From positions 1 to 64,000 of the forward strand of contig JAKCPI010003277.1 in assembly GCA_023213315.1 (NCBI GenBank): a stretch of 64,000 nt of DNA, read 5' to 3'. Made by a program: the position numbers and the translations under genes. Below the pieces are notes generated by a model that was not told the origin of the DNA, did no database searches, and saw only the letters and a program-made list of their open reading frames with translations. Shown here one piece after another: positions 11,591 to 22,376 of this stretch. The first letter of the stretch is position 1; every line of letters starts with the position of its first letter. The stretch comes from Euborellia annulipes (Eukaryota > Arthropoda > Insecta > Dermaptera > Anisolabididae).

Positions 11591-11927
11591 ATTTCTTTAA
11601 ACGAAATTTCTTTATCCCCTCCCCCACCCTCCCTTTTTTTCAGAATCTACTGTTAATAAATAAATGCATCCCTTCTTTATAAGTTTTTTGGATTCTCTAG
11701 GGATATTTGCTCTTAATGAATTCCTGGCGTGTTTCGGGTCTAAGTGATTTAAACTACATAATCCCTGGTCCCAAATTCCCTCCTCCCCCACCAAGAAACT
11801 AATTGCTTGGACCATCTGCTCTTTTCTCTACACTCGGAGCTTAAAAATCGATACATAATTTTGGCATTAGATTATTTACGATATACAGTAAGCACATGTT
11901 TATAAGTTGTGTTTCCCTTGCGTGTAG

Positions 11928-12119
11928 AAAAAAAGGGCCGCCCTAGAAGGGACACCTGCTATAGGAGGAAAAAGAGAGAGGAGAGAGGCTCCAGCTGGAG
12001 TCACCCTATTGACACTATCCAACAAAAAAAACCTTTTAAATGTAGAAACCTTTTCCAACATCTTGTATCGTTTTATTTTATTTTCCCAATCATTGGACAA
12101 TTTTCATCATAGTTGTTGA
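11928..12119 (+). other. ambiguous coding island
   Basis: After CCCTTGCGTGTAG an open frame of 63 codons runs to TGA at 12117 (RAALEGTPAIGGKRERRE...). A second plus frame and a minus frame are also open, so strand and frame are undecided. GC is raised only at 11935-12010. It may be an exon or a decayed repeat. No domain recognised. Confidence 0.18.
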
Positions 12120-12129
12120 ACTAACAAAA

Positions 12130-12310
12130 TGTTATTTTAAATAATTATAAAGAAAAAGTACAGATGTATCAATCGTTGTCAATGGGGTAAAAGGGTAAAA
12201 CATTGGAAATAGTCAAGTGTCAATCTTAGCTCAGGTAACTCTTAGTGAACAATCATATCTAAAATAATTCTATCATAATTTCACTTTTTCCACCCATTTC
12301 TTTTTCATTT
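12130..12310. other. unassigned spacer
   Basis: No feature recognised between the island at 11.9-12.1 kb and the next HP copy. Confidence 0.4.
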
Positions 12311-12315
12311 ATAAA

Positions 12316-12542
12316 ATTCTGGTGAGACTGGTCGCACTAGATTTTTTGTGTCGAGATATATTTAGTTGCCCTTAGCACCTTGACCACGCGATTCATAGAT
12401 GGCGCTGAGTTACAAATGGTTCCACATCAGTGAAATGTACTTCAAACAAATTTCATGAAAAATTTCACTGATATACTTTTTAAAGAGCATCAAAAATAGT
12501 TGATTTATGAATTTTAATCAAAATCGTTGGAGCAAATTTTGG

Positions 12543-12575
<33 letters not shown>

Positions 12576-12837
12576 CACTTTTTGGCCAATTTTGTTCAAA
12601 AGCTTATTTTCACCCCTAGGGGGGGGGGGTTCCTAACTCAACAAAATGTCAACCTTCTAGCTCTTTTAGTTCTGGAGATATTTTGTTCACAGACAGACAC
12701 ACAGACCAATTTGCGGGACCCACTTTTTTGGACTCATGAACCTCAAAACGTGTATATCTATCTCGACATCGAATTTTTGACATGATCCAATTACTTTCTC
12801 TCTATATATTTCATATATAGGGTAAGATAAAGTAAAA
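12316..12837 (+). mobile_element. HP element, internally deleted copy
   Basis: The 5' hairpin has lost its centre (TCTGGTGAGACTGG joins directly to TCGCACTAGATTTTTT). The X-box region is missing. The body from TAAAGAGCATC to the 3' stem-loop is present. A 30-base poly-A at 12542-12572 expands the family's A-run. Confidence 0.8.
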
Positions 12838-13480
12838 ATTGGCTAGTAATGAGTATACTTTAAGTATAAATAATTAATCAAATTCGTTATACCGGTACAT
12901 ACTTATAAATCACCAAATACTGTATTTTCCCTATAAATCCAGTTTAAAAAGTATTATAATAATGTATATACAAAAAACAATATATCCTATTGTAGCCTAT
13001 CTGTGCCTCAAAGGTATTTTGTCCAATGGAGTCGTTATATTTTTTTCTTTTTAATAAAAATCTTTAACGTCGTGTTTGTTCTATATTTGATTTAGTATTC
13101 ACTTTGGGGCCCATGTATTTTAGTAGAAAGCTCGATTCCATATGATAAACGCTCATTTTAAGAGCGGATGTCATACTGATTAAAGCTCTATTCAATTATA
13201 TCAGTAGAATGTCATTTCCAAAAAGGAGAAAGAGCAAAAATAGACATGTATGTATTTGACATCTTAATAACAATATAATTTTGCCAGAGAAAAGTAAATA
13301 GTCCCAGAGGAATAATCAAACATAAATAGCATTTAATGTAATATAAAAGGTATAATACAACTAGTGTTGCCAGATGCCCTAAGCTTTCATCGCCCTGAGA
13401 TTTTGTTTTAAAATATGGCATTAACTACCTTAAAAAAACTGTTATCATTGCCAGCAGAGTAATAATCAATATATCTACAG
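12838..13480. other. AT-rich stretch, nothing recognised
   Basis: No supported feature; the open frame 13212-13421 (minus) has no splice or composition support. Confidence 0.4.
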
Positions 13481-13487
13481 TGAAAAT

Positions 13488-13993
13488 CTGGTGTGACTGG
13501 CGCACAGCACACAACTTTCTCTTACCTTCGGTAATCGAAAGTTGTGTACTGTGCTTGTCACACCAGATTTTTTGTGTCGACATAGATTTAGTTCCCGGCA
13601 GTAAGGAATATTTGAATTCAGATGTAAAATTTATAAGTATGGGAAAATATTTATATTTTGTTACCATGGCAACCATTTCTCCTATCTTTCCTATGAAACA
13701 CAAGAGTAAAGTGTGCTTCAAACAATTTTGAGGGCAAAACAAGAATATACATTTGAAAGAGTATCTAAAAAATAATTGATTTTTGAATTTTAATCAAAAT
13801 CGTTAGAGCGAATTTTGAGAAAATCGAAAAAAACTGAAAAAGTACATCAGTAAAGTACTAGTACTCTTTGGCCGATTTTGATTAAAAGCTTATTTTTCCG
13901 GTCCCGGGAGGTGTTTAACTTAAATATAAAATTTCAACCTCGTAGCTCAATTCCTTCATGCTTAAAATTGAACACACACACACACACCCACAT

Positions 13994-14025
<32 letters not shown>

Positions 14026-14670
14026 GACCATGTCGCGAAAACCACTTTTTTGGATTCAGCGGACCTCAAAACGTAAAGATCCATCAAAATCTCGACATCG
14101 AATTTTTGACATGAATCCAATACTTTCTCTCTATATATATATTACATACTAGACGCAAAGCCCCGCCTTCGGCGGGGCTTTCCGTCTAGCGGGGGCTGCG
14201 CCCCTGGACCCCCTTGCTCGCCTACTTATATACATACCGGTACATAAATTTTCCCTTTTCATTTTTATATATAGAGATTATTTTAACGGTTAATTAAGTT
14301 ATTCATGAACTTAATATTTTTTGTGAATCATATCCTTTCCGGGACTCTCCCGGTACACAGACAAACAATTTACGCCGATATTTTAGAATTCAAAATGTAA
14401 ATAAATAAAAAAAAATCGTAAACATGGGTAAATATTTATATTTTGTTAACATGGCAACCCTTTCTCCTAATTTTTATTTTTTCTTATTTTAACGCTTAAT
14501 TACTCATTAACTTATTGTTATTTGTGAAACAAAACCTGTCCGGGATTCTCACAAACATACACAGAAAATTTCATCATAATTGGTTCAGTCGTTTAGGAGG
14601 AGTTCAGTCACATACACACGTACAGAAGAATTTTATATATAAAGATATACATAGGTAAGAGAAAGTAAAA
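13488..14670 (+). mobile_element. HP element interrupted by a Helitron
   Basis: Complete copy: 5' hairpin 13488-13573, X-box GTTACCATGGCAAC 13660-13673, AGTACTAGTACT near 13855, (CA)n 13973-14020, and the 3' end at 14661-14670. A Helitron occupies 14149-14645 inside the 3' AT-rich stem-loop. Joining 14148 to 14646 restores ATTACATATATACATAGG, as in the copies at 2680 and 52126. Confidence 0.92.
14149..14645 (-). mobile_element. non-autonomous Helitron
   Basis: On the minus strand it starts TCTTTATATATAAAATTC and ends with a GC-rich hairpin (AAAGCCCCGCC/GGCGGGGCTTT) followed by GCGTCTAG. It lies exactly between A and T without a target duplication. TC start, 3' hairpin, CTRR end and A/T insertion are the Helitron hallmarks. 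Inside, two related AACGGTTAATTA/AACGCTTAATTA modules flank an HP-like fragment (about 14390-14475, with GTTAACATGGCAAC), probably captured. 497 bp, no Rep/helicase ORF. Confidence 0.88.
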
Positions 14671-15150
14671 AGCAACAAAACAATGTGTTATAAGCATATC
14701 AGTTAATTTACTTTTGAATCCTCACGTCATCTCAAGTTCCTCAAGAAGCGATTAAAATTAGTGTACAATTAATTTTTTTTTTTTGTAGAAAAAAATATAA
14801 AAATAAAATTGATTTTTTTTTAAATCTCCTGGAAATCTAGGAAAATTGAAATACGTCATGTTGCATTTACAATGACAATAGTTTCGGATTGTACGAGCTG
14901 AACTCGGTTTTTTTTTCCGATAAAATTGGATAAAACTGAAAAAATTCTTGTACTCAAATTTTCCCAAAGACGAGACCTAGCGCAATTTCATTTTGGTACC
15001 CGAAATAGTATAGGCCTATATTTAAAATTTGAAAAAAATCTTTAGAGCCGTTTCAAGAACAGTTGTGGTTACCTACTGTATACTGAATACAAAGAAACGC
15101 ACATTGCTCGTTTTGTAATTGCATTTTTATTGTGTTTATAAAATGTATGC
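14671..15150. other. AT-rich stretch, nothing recognised
   Basis: No supported gene or repeat; frame 14758-14967 (minus) is Lys/Phe-rich noise. Confidence 0.4.
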
Positions 15151-15152
15151 AC

Positions 15153-15236
15153 TTCTGAAGATGGCCCAAAGCTGGGACCGAAACTTTAGCCATGAGGGCA
15201 ATCTTAATAAAATAACATTGGCTGCTTGTTTTTTAT
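15153..15236 (+). repeat. Penelope/hammerhead-type tail
   Basis: CTGAAGATGGCCCAAAGC...GGGACCGAAACTTTAGCC, then AATAAAATAAC. The order CUGA(N)GAUG - stem II - GAAAC followed by an AATAAA-like motif recurs at 26.8, 32.8, 37.0, 47.0, 49.0, 49.3 and 61.7 kb. It resembles the degenerate hammerhead of Penelope-like elements. The core is imperfect (extra bases in CUGAUGA), so it is probably inactive. Confidence 0.5.
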
Positions 15237-15239
15237 CTG

Positions 15240-16040
15240 ACTTCAAAAAAAAGTTGTGAAAGTATTAAAAAAATTATTTAAGACCCAGACCATTCTGATA
15301 TTTATTTAAAAGAAATTCTTAAGTAAATATAATAAGTTAAATAAGAATGTCTTTCTTTGCTTAATTTATTCATATGCAAATCATCTCATTCACTTTCTTC
15401 AAATTCAGAAGCTTCGATTGAAATCAATTGGACTCATTCATGCAAAATTCTATTCATCCTTCTGTCCTTGATTGCTCATCCGTTGCAGAGTTGGCCTTAG
15501 AATTCATTTGGAAAAGATACAAGCTTTTCTAACGTAATATTAAAAAATGTTGGTGTTATTTTAAAAAAATAGTGGATGAATTATTCTTAAAAAAATTTAA
15601 ATTCTTGCCAATTTGACAATAATTGGTTACCAATTGAAAAAAATTTTCATCGTTTGGAAGAGGAAGTGAGTCCCTGGCTGTTATAGGTCAGCATAACAAA
15701 AGGGCGACACCTATACCTCTATGCTACAGGCCAGGGAGCATATTAATTATGGTTTTAAATCTTATTTATTATTATTTATTTATTTATTTATTTATTTTTG
15801 TTATTTTGCCTGTTGGCTGTAAAAAGGTTGAAAAGCGCTGCTTTAACCTATCATCAATAGAATAATTACTTTTTCTTATTCTATATAGAATTCTAAAACA
15901 AACCTTTTTTAAACTCTCTAATTAAGTAATCCATCTCTTCTTGACAGGATCTTACTTCTTTAAGTAAATAAGGGCATCACGTTTTTGTAAGCCTAATGAG
16001 CATCCAGATGATAAACATTTTTTAAAATTATATTCACTTT
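15240..16040. other. AT-rich stretch with (TATT)n
   Basis: Contains a (TATT)n run at 15761-15798 and an imperfect inverted repeat around TCCCTGGC (about 15673-15740). No gene recognised. Confidence 0.45.
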
Positions 16041-16145
16041 TATGTTCAAATTTTTTTTATTCCGAATTTATTGCCGAATCAAATATCGCCTTCTTAAGGC
16101 GTTCTGTTTCTTATCTTTAAATTATTCTCTTTTTTTTTTTCAAAG

Positions 16146-16374
16146 AGATGAGAATTTTTTTTTTGAATTTCAAGTTCTGGATTTAGATCTGATGATGAAA
16201 AACAGAGAACAGAATGGAGATTTATTAAATGGAAAGGAAATTTATTACTCCACTTTGGGGAAAGTTCTAAACAAGGCAGGCGGACATTTTAGAAATAGAA
16301 AGATTACATACATTAGTTATCTTAAGGATTATTCACAAAATGTAAAGAATCTCATTATGACATTTTTTCTTTAA
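16146..16374 (+). CDS. candidate terminal exon (hypothetical)
   Basis: A long poly-T tract ending CAAAG (acceptor AG at 16144-16145) precedes 75 open codons to TAA at 16372. The product is hydrophilic in its middle (REQNGDLLNGKEIYYSTLG...). An AATAAA motif lies ~65 bases after the stop, a usual distance for a poly-A signal. The exon starts with one base completing a codon, in phase with the donor at 8297. Against it: a frame of this length is expected by chance several times in a window this AT-rich, and no domain is recognised. The extended frame back to 16042 runs through the poly-T and is not favoured. Confidence 0.25.
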
Positions 16375-16439
16375 AAAAATTTATCTTCCTACTATATGAT
16401 ACAATAGGGAAAAATTTCTAACATAACTAATTGTAAGTA

Positions 16440-18190
16440 ATAAAGGCCAAGATATAATAGTTAAAGGCCAGAAAATAAATAATAGAGTAGTTAAGTCACA
16501 ATAAATTTTTTTTGAAATTTTGGGGCATTTCGATGATGGAAGGCTAATTTTTGGCATTTCAAAAAGGGAGAAGGGACAAGGTTCCTTGAGAACATTCTCT
16601 AAATTCTTCGCTATAGTAATTTGGACTTGATATTATTTTTTTCATGATTTTATAAGAAAATAGAGTTAACTTTAAAATTGCATATTTTTCTTTTCAGATT
16701 TTATTAAAAGCCTCTCCCCTCCGAGGTCGAGAGATTAAAGATAGTGAAAATGTCAATATTTTTAAAAAATATTTCTTCTCGGCTGCTGAGGCCATTTAGA
16801 GGTTTATTATAAGGCCATTTAGAGGTTTATTATATATAATACACTATACAGGTATTAAATGATATCATAGGGAAAATCGACCAATGGGTGTGCTATATTT
16901 CATATTTTTTTATATTTTGCCACAATATACATCTATTGCAATAGTATTGAGATTAAAGCCCGGTAGTTAGGCAGCCCAAATGCACACGTTCACTAAACTT
17001 TAGTTAAAAAGGATCATTCGGCCTATTTTCTGCTTTGGAAAAGGTATTTCTCACATGGACAAGCTGCCATATGGGCTGTCTAACTAGACTCAATATTATT
17101 GCAATGGTATGGTAGGCCTACATCCTCTGTCAAGATTTTAAAACGGGGTTAAATTTATTTATTTATTATTTTTTTACTTTTTTTTTCAATTTTGTTTAAT
17201 TTTGAGAGGCCATTATGTAGAGGTAGATAGATGAATTTTGCACTTTTTATAGTATGGAAATATTTGAATAATTATTAAATAAAATTATTTATAAATATAT
17301 TTCACGGAAAACCTACACCACTTTCCCTCCAAACTATGAATAATTATTATTTTAATAATTATTTATAGTGTTCCTCTCTTTGAACGTCTTCTTTATATTC
17401 TTGTATAAAATTAGTATTTCTTTATTGATATTTTTTCTTAAATAAATACATTTTAAAAGAGAGATGTTTAATCTTTTACCTGGTTATATGGGCTTAATAG
17501 TATTAATATTTATAAAAAAAAATTCATAGGAGTATTTTTAAAAATTATCATCTAAATATTGAAGTTGACTATAATTTTATTATTAGGCTAATATTTCGTG
17601 AATATAAAAGCAATAAATTCAGAATTCTAAGTTTCAACTCCCATCTTTAATTCAATGGTTCTAGTTCATCTTGAGAAATATCTCACTCGATATCTATGAG
17701 TTGGTTAATAAAATCTAACTACAAAGAGAAAGGAGGAATAGAAAGAGATTTTTTAAATTAAGAAAACGAGTAATGTAAATTGCATTATACAAGTCAAACT
17801 GAATAAGTAAAAGTTATTTCCTTCAAATTTTATATTTGTTAAAACTAGAACAAAAGTGACTTTCATAGATCTTTTTTCTTTGGCTTATCCAATTGAATAA
17901 ATTTTTGTATTATAGGTTGGGTGGGTCCTGAGCCTACGACCCCGGAAATGATAGACAATACATTACAATTATCTTTTACTAACAGGGGGGCGAGGGTCTT
18001 TATGTCGATAGTCGTGAAGCTGGGAACATCATATAAGTTTTAAATTCGTAAAAATAATGAATACAGAATTTTATTGGATTGAGAACCAGGTTCTAACTTA
18101 GGAGGAAGGAGGGGGGTGCAAAGTATATTTTGTGCACCAGAGTACAATACAAAATTGTAGAGCATTAAATTTGCTAAAATATGGTAGATA
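16440..18190. other. AT-rich stretch, nothing recognised
   Basis: Contains a short direct repeat (AAGGCCATTTAGAGGTTTATTAT-like, twice at 16785-16835) but no gene or known repeat. Confidence 0.4.
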
Positions 18191-18194
18191 AAAC

Positions 18195-18317
18195 GAATTT
18201 ATTGACCCAATATTAAACGAGTTACGGCCGATCAAAGTTAGACAAAGTTTCTCAAAATGAAAAAGAAATAGAAACTTTGATCGGCCGTATTTTGGTTAAT
18301 ATTGGGTCTGGAAATTC
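18195..18317. repeat. foldback element (palindrome)
   Basis: Arms 18195-18240 and 18272-18317 are inverted copies (GAATTT...GACCCAATATTAA / TTAATATTGGGTC...GAAATTC) around a ~30-base loop. They include ACGGCCGATCAAAGTT and its complement. No clear target duplication, so the class is unknown. Confidence 0.75.
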
Positions 18318-18319
18318 AT

Positions 18320-19360
18320 TTTAACAACATTTTTAACAAGCACTACAACTTTGCATTGTACTATGGTTCACAAAATACGTCTAGTTTACTAGATATAAGT
18401 GAAAAATTGAAAAGTCCTATAATTATAAGTTTTTGCACGACTCAGAGGCCTTTTGGTTATTATTTTGGAAGTTTGAGGTTCTTCACCTCTCTACTCCCTT
18501 AAAAAATCTCGGCCGGTCTTCAAAGCGATTCTATAAGAAATTATGCCATTAAATTTTAACAATTGTAATCGGTTGTTAGCCATGTCGGTACATTATTATA
18601 AGATTCTCATGTTATGCTAATTAAGATTCTTCTTAAAGAAAACAACTTATTTTTTATTTAAAAAAAAAAAAAACATTCATGCGAAGAAAATTGATTCTAA
18701 AGAGAAAATTAAGGCTGCAGTTAACATCTTAGCATGATTAGAGTTCCCTTCCAGAATCGTACACACTTGTTTTATTTATTTAGATTTAAAATTGAATTTT
18801 TAATTTTATTTAAAATCAAAATAAAATTGGTAATAATATTATCTTTAGGAAAATAAGATAAATCATCCCCGTTTCACAGTGATTGGTTTTCTACTCTTTA
18901 AATAAACATCTGTTTATGTCTCAAAATAAACATTTCTTTTTATAGTCTGTATTATGCACTAACAATCTCGTTATAGCATTCACCTTTGTCTCGGCGTAAA
19001 GCTGAAAGATGACTTAGTTCCTACAAAAGACTGATAAATTAAAAAAAAATAAAAAAATAAATATAACTTATATTGTTTTTGTTTTTTTTTTACTTGCCAA
19101 TTTGACTAACCAATTAAAATAATTTTTTTCCAAATTAATTTTTTTTCTTAAAGGGAAAATATGAATTAAATTCTCAATAAGGAAAATTTACGTTTAACTT
19201 ATAAAATATTTTTCAAAGACGATTAGCAATTCCCAAAAACAGAGTAGTAAACAAGAGAAATATTCTGTACCAGGTATATCATCCACAAAAAGAGAAAGAG
19301 TTTCCATTAAGACGACGATGTCTCTTTGCGAACTAATTAATTATTATGATGTAACAAACT
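18320..19360. other. AT-rich stretch, nothing recognised
   Basis: No supported feature; 18302-18502 is an unsupported open frame overlapping the foldback. Confidence 0.4.
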
Positions 19361-19372
19361 TAAAATTACGTA

Positions 19373-19643
19373 CAGTGGCGTCATTTCAACTTTTTCTTGG
19401 GGGGGGGGGCAAATTTTTTCTTGGGGGGGGCAAACATTTTTTTTTCTTAAAATTTACTTACAAATGGGTACTCAAATTTAGCCAAAACATATTTAATTTA
19501 ATTAATTGTTTAATTTTGTACAGTTTGTATACTCGTAGATGTATTTTGGAGCATTTTATTTAGAATAATATAAAATTTTATAAAAATCAGAGCCCTTGGG
19601 GGGGGGCAAATGCCCCCCCTGCCCCCCCCAAATGACGCCACTG
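19373..19643. mobile_element. hAT MITE (CAGTGGCGTCATTT family)
   Basis: 271 bp with inverted ends CAGTGGCGTCATTT / AAATGACGCCACTG and an exact 8-bp duplication ATTACGTA (19365-19372, 19644-19651). G-runs lie inside the left end and C-runs inside the right. The open frame across it is not a gene. Confidence 0.93.
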
Positions 19644-19896
19644 ATTACGTAAACTTTTCTTCGATTTTATATTTAAATAAAAAAAAAATAAACTTAAAAA
19701 AAAAAAATATTCAAATTTTTTTTAAGAAAAAAATAAGTAATATCTTCAAGGATATTATAATCAAATTGTTTTTTCTTCACAAGGGTTATTTAAAACTTAA
19801 CTGAAATCTTATACTAGAATATTAAACGATAATAATCTCCCCCTCCCCACCGATCCTTATGGACATTAATAAATATACAGTATCCAAATAGCCTAA

Positions 19897-20005
19897 TATA
19901 AATAATTCATCGGATTGCCTGGGATCCGAACCCGCGCTCCTTGGCTTTTAGACTATCAATATTGATATTTGTCAACATCTCTTAACCTCTCGGCTTTGGG
20001 TGGCG
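19897..20005 (-). repeat. SINE-alpha variant, head fragment
   Basis: The reverse complement carries a tRNA-like head with a long variable region: GCCGAGAGGTTAAGAG and box B GGGTTCGGATCCC, then CAGGCAATCCGATGAAT. The long variable arm suggests a Leu/Ser-type tRNA ancestor. Matches the plus-strand copy at 20706. Confidence 0.65.
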
Positions 20006-20009
20006 AGTT

Positions 20010-20387
20010 AATGAAAAATCATGAAAACTTTTAATTTGATTTAGCAATTAGTTTGATATATGGTTTACTTTAATACATCTTACCATTAAACTTGCAATAT
20101 TTTGTTTATATGTAAAGCACACGATTTCTCGAAAACGGCTCTAGCGATTTGTTTCAAATTTTGTTCTCAAATAGATCTTCTCAGTTCTAAATACGGCCCT
20201 GGGTGGCTTAATGATCATAATAGAAAGTATATTTTTGTAAAATTAATTATACTAGATATAATAAACAAAATGTACACCAAGTTTCCAATCTTTTGAGAAT
20301 CATACAAGTCTAGTCGGCTCTTGCGAAAAATCTTTGTCACATCTTGTAGTTTTTTCTTTTCACCTGGGTAATTTAACCAGCCGCCCT
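20010..20387. other. AT-rich stretch, nothing recognised
   Basis: Probable 3' flank of the exon candidate at 20388-20567 if that is real; no clear poly-A signal was fixed. The open frame 20102-20296 is unsupported. Confidence 0.35.
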
Positions 20388-20567
20388 TTAATGGTCAGGT
20401 TTAGCAAAGCATTTGTTGTCTGAACCATAAACGATACAATATGAATGCCTAAGCACGATGCAGTTGCGGAGTTTGCATTCATTCACCTCTCTCCAGTCTC
20501 CAGTTCTGCAGACGGCATTAATACCCTTTGTCACCATAAATGGACATTTTAAAGAAAATTCTCCTTT
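20388..20567 (-). CDS. candidate terminal exon of a Cys-rich protein
   Basis: On the minus strand, after an acceptor-like TAG at 20568-20570, 59 codons run to TAA at 20388. Six cysteines sit at residues 8, 20, 31, 36, 44 and 53, with a GxW-containing middle (VCRTGDWREVNEC) and a C-terminus KCFAKPDH. The Cys spacing and the G-x-W before a Cys recall half of a sushi/CCP-type module, but the match is not complete; secretion is inferred only from the cysteines. GC is ~43%, well above the flanks, and amino-acid composition is far from that of random AT-rich DNA. The polypyrimidine tract is weak and no upstream exon was identified. It may be the 3' end of a minus-strand gene whose introns contain the TE-rich DNA to the right. 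Confidence 0.5.
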   Translation of the reverse strand, partial: KGEFSLKCPFMVTKGINAVCRTGDWREVNECKLRNCIVLRHSYCIVYGSDNKCFAKPDH

Positions 20568-20612
20568 CTATCACTTCATTACAGATTTATAAACATCCTC
20601 CCATTGTTTTTT

Positions 20613-20628
20613 TTTTTTTTTTTTTTTT
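20613..20628. repeat. poly-T run
   Basis: T homopolymer upstream (on the minus strand) of the Cys-rich exon candidate; no element attached. Confidence 0.5.
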
Positions 20629-20705
20629 AGAGATTTATTTTTATTTCTCCCCAATTCTGTTCTATCATTTTTAATTTAATACACATATAGTATGTTACCT
20701 GCTTT

Positions 20706-20890
20706 AGACCCGGCCGAGGGGTTAGAGATGTTGACAAATGTCAATATTGATACCTAAAAGTCAAGGCGAGTGGGTTCGGATCCCATGCAGTCCGATGAAT
20801 TTATTTAAATTATTTGGATATCAAATAGTGTAATTGAATGTGCCTGAATAATTTATATAGCCTATTGTATACCGTTTAAAGTCTATAGAT
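20706..20890 (+). repeat. SINE-alpha variant copy
   Basis: Head CCCGGCCGAGGGGTTAGAG, box B GGGTTCGGATCCC, then CAGTCCGATGAATTTATT, the TTTGGATATCAAAT element and TGCCTGA. The tail is eroded. Inverted relative to the copy at 19897. Confidence 0.7.
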
Positions 20891-20991
20891 TAAGAATTCT
20901 TAAATAAAATACTTCTAAACAGAAAATTTTGCGAAATACTTGAACAATAAATTCTGAATGCCATACTCATATCTTACAAATGCCAACTAAT

Positions 20992-21011
20992 AGGTTAGGT
21001 TAGGTTAGGTT
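20992..21011 (+). repeat. (TTAGG)4 tract
   Basis: Four TTAGG-type units, the arthropod telomere motif. Too short and internal to be a telomere; it abuts a tRNA-like SINE fragment, as in several arthropod repeats. Confidence 0.75.
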
Positions 21012-21185
21012 GAAGTGGCCGTTCCCAGAGAGGGAACACAATTAGGCCCTTTATGATACCACGGTGGGGCTATTCCTCTACCTTCCCTAAGAGGAGACTG
21101 GGGCAGGATGTTTGAATTATTTGCCGCAAGCTGGATTCGAACCCGAGTCGTGTTGAGACTCCGTAATCCTCAGCTTAGCCAATGA
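21012..21185 (-). repeat. tRNA-like SINE fragment next to TTAGG tract
   Basis: The minus strand gives TTGGCTAAGCTGAGG (box-A-like) and GGGTTCGAATCC (box B) within 21125-21180, followed by a GC-richer body ending at the TTAGG units. Confidence 0.5.
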
Positions 21186-21189
21186 CAAT

Positions 21190-22370
21190 AACAATTCGAA
21201 CTACTGTTAAAGCATTTTTAAAAATGTATGGGGGAGGTTCGAAATCACTTGACACCAACATCCTGACATTCTATGAAAGAAGAGGAAGTTGAAGAAAGAA
21301 AATTCTTAAATTCAGTATAGGTATAAAATAACTTTGAGATTCTATTTCTTCTTTCTTTTTGTTAAACAAATTGTTTAGTAAGGCTGGGATGTAGGCCTAT
21401 TAAAAAAACCTGACACCAAGGGATTCGAAATGAGCAATATTTTTGCCTATAAGTTAGCAACAAATGTATTAGTCAATATAAAAATAGTGAATACAACTTT
21501 ACTACTTCCTAAACGATGCTGAAAAAGATTTTATACGAATAAGAAAAACGTTTCTTAGTCCTTTGAGGGCTGTTCCACTCTAATAATTAAAATAGCTCAA
21601 CTTCATAATTATGTAACCAAAAGTCACAAACTTTATTGTTACTAAAAATATCTCAAATAATAATGAAGATAATAATGAAGCCAGTAGTAAGCCAATAATG
21701 ATCACCAGCCACAACCTCAAAAAGCAACTATCTCAAATAATTTAGCTACTAGAAAAAAGGAGAATTTTCAATTATTTTAAAAATAATAATGAAAAAACAT
21801 GTACAAGCGTTTGCTGATTGTTCTTTTGCTATCCATTATTTTTCTAATGATTTAAAATTATTTTACAAGAGTTTCAACAAGTTCAAAAGTAAAAAAAATA
21901 GTTTCCGGAAAAAAATTATTAATTAATAATCTGTTTTAATGATATTCCTTATCTGAGTGGTCGGATTTCTATGGCCCGAGACCTAATTTATCAAATTAAA
22001 TGGTCTGTTGCCCCTCCCCACTCTCGTCTTCTTTTAAGAGCAATTATCTTATTAAGACGTTTTTTGATCTTTCTCTCTTTTTCTCGACCGACACCACATC
22101 CTTATAAGATATGTAGATTTGTATCTTATATGATGGTTACTATCATAAGACATATTTATCTTTAAATAAGTTCTTTCAGAGATTATAGCAAGTTTATTCT
22201 CTATTACCAAAAATAACTGAATTCTTTTTATACTTGAAAGATGCTTAACTTATTATTTTAGCCCAATGGCTGATGACTGAAAGGACGTATATATAAATAA
22301 ATTTTTTTTTTTAATATTGTTAAATTTTGTTTTCATTTATGCCTATTGGCGGCAATACTGAAAATTTACA
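21190..22370. other. AT-rich stretch, nothing recognised
   Basis: No supported gene. A run of ATAATGAAG-like short repeats lies near 21655-21710. Confidence 0.4.
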
Positions 22371-22376
22371 TTTTTT

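Noticed and set aside
12507..12785. 92-codon plus frame with poly-Lys
   Set aside because: Lies within an HP element and its poly-A; translation of repeat DNA.
13488..13573. HP elements as Helitrons proper
   Set aside because: A TC start can be read, but the other end (AGAGAAAGTAAAA) lacks CTRR; the HINE/DINE-1 comparison fits better.
13425..13742. 105-codon minus frame (STQKIWCDKHSTQL...)
   Set aside because: The same peptide appears in most HP copies on both strands; it is the translated hairpin, with no start or length conservation.
13488..14670. HP elements as ordinary TIR transposons
   Set aside because: The 13-bp inverted repeats are subterminal, not terminal, and no consistent target duplication flanks the copies.
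20992..21011. Telomere or telomeric junction
   Set aside because: Only four TTAGG units, internal, attached to a SINE-like fragment.
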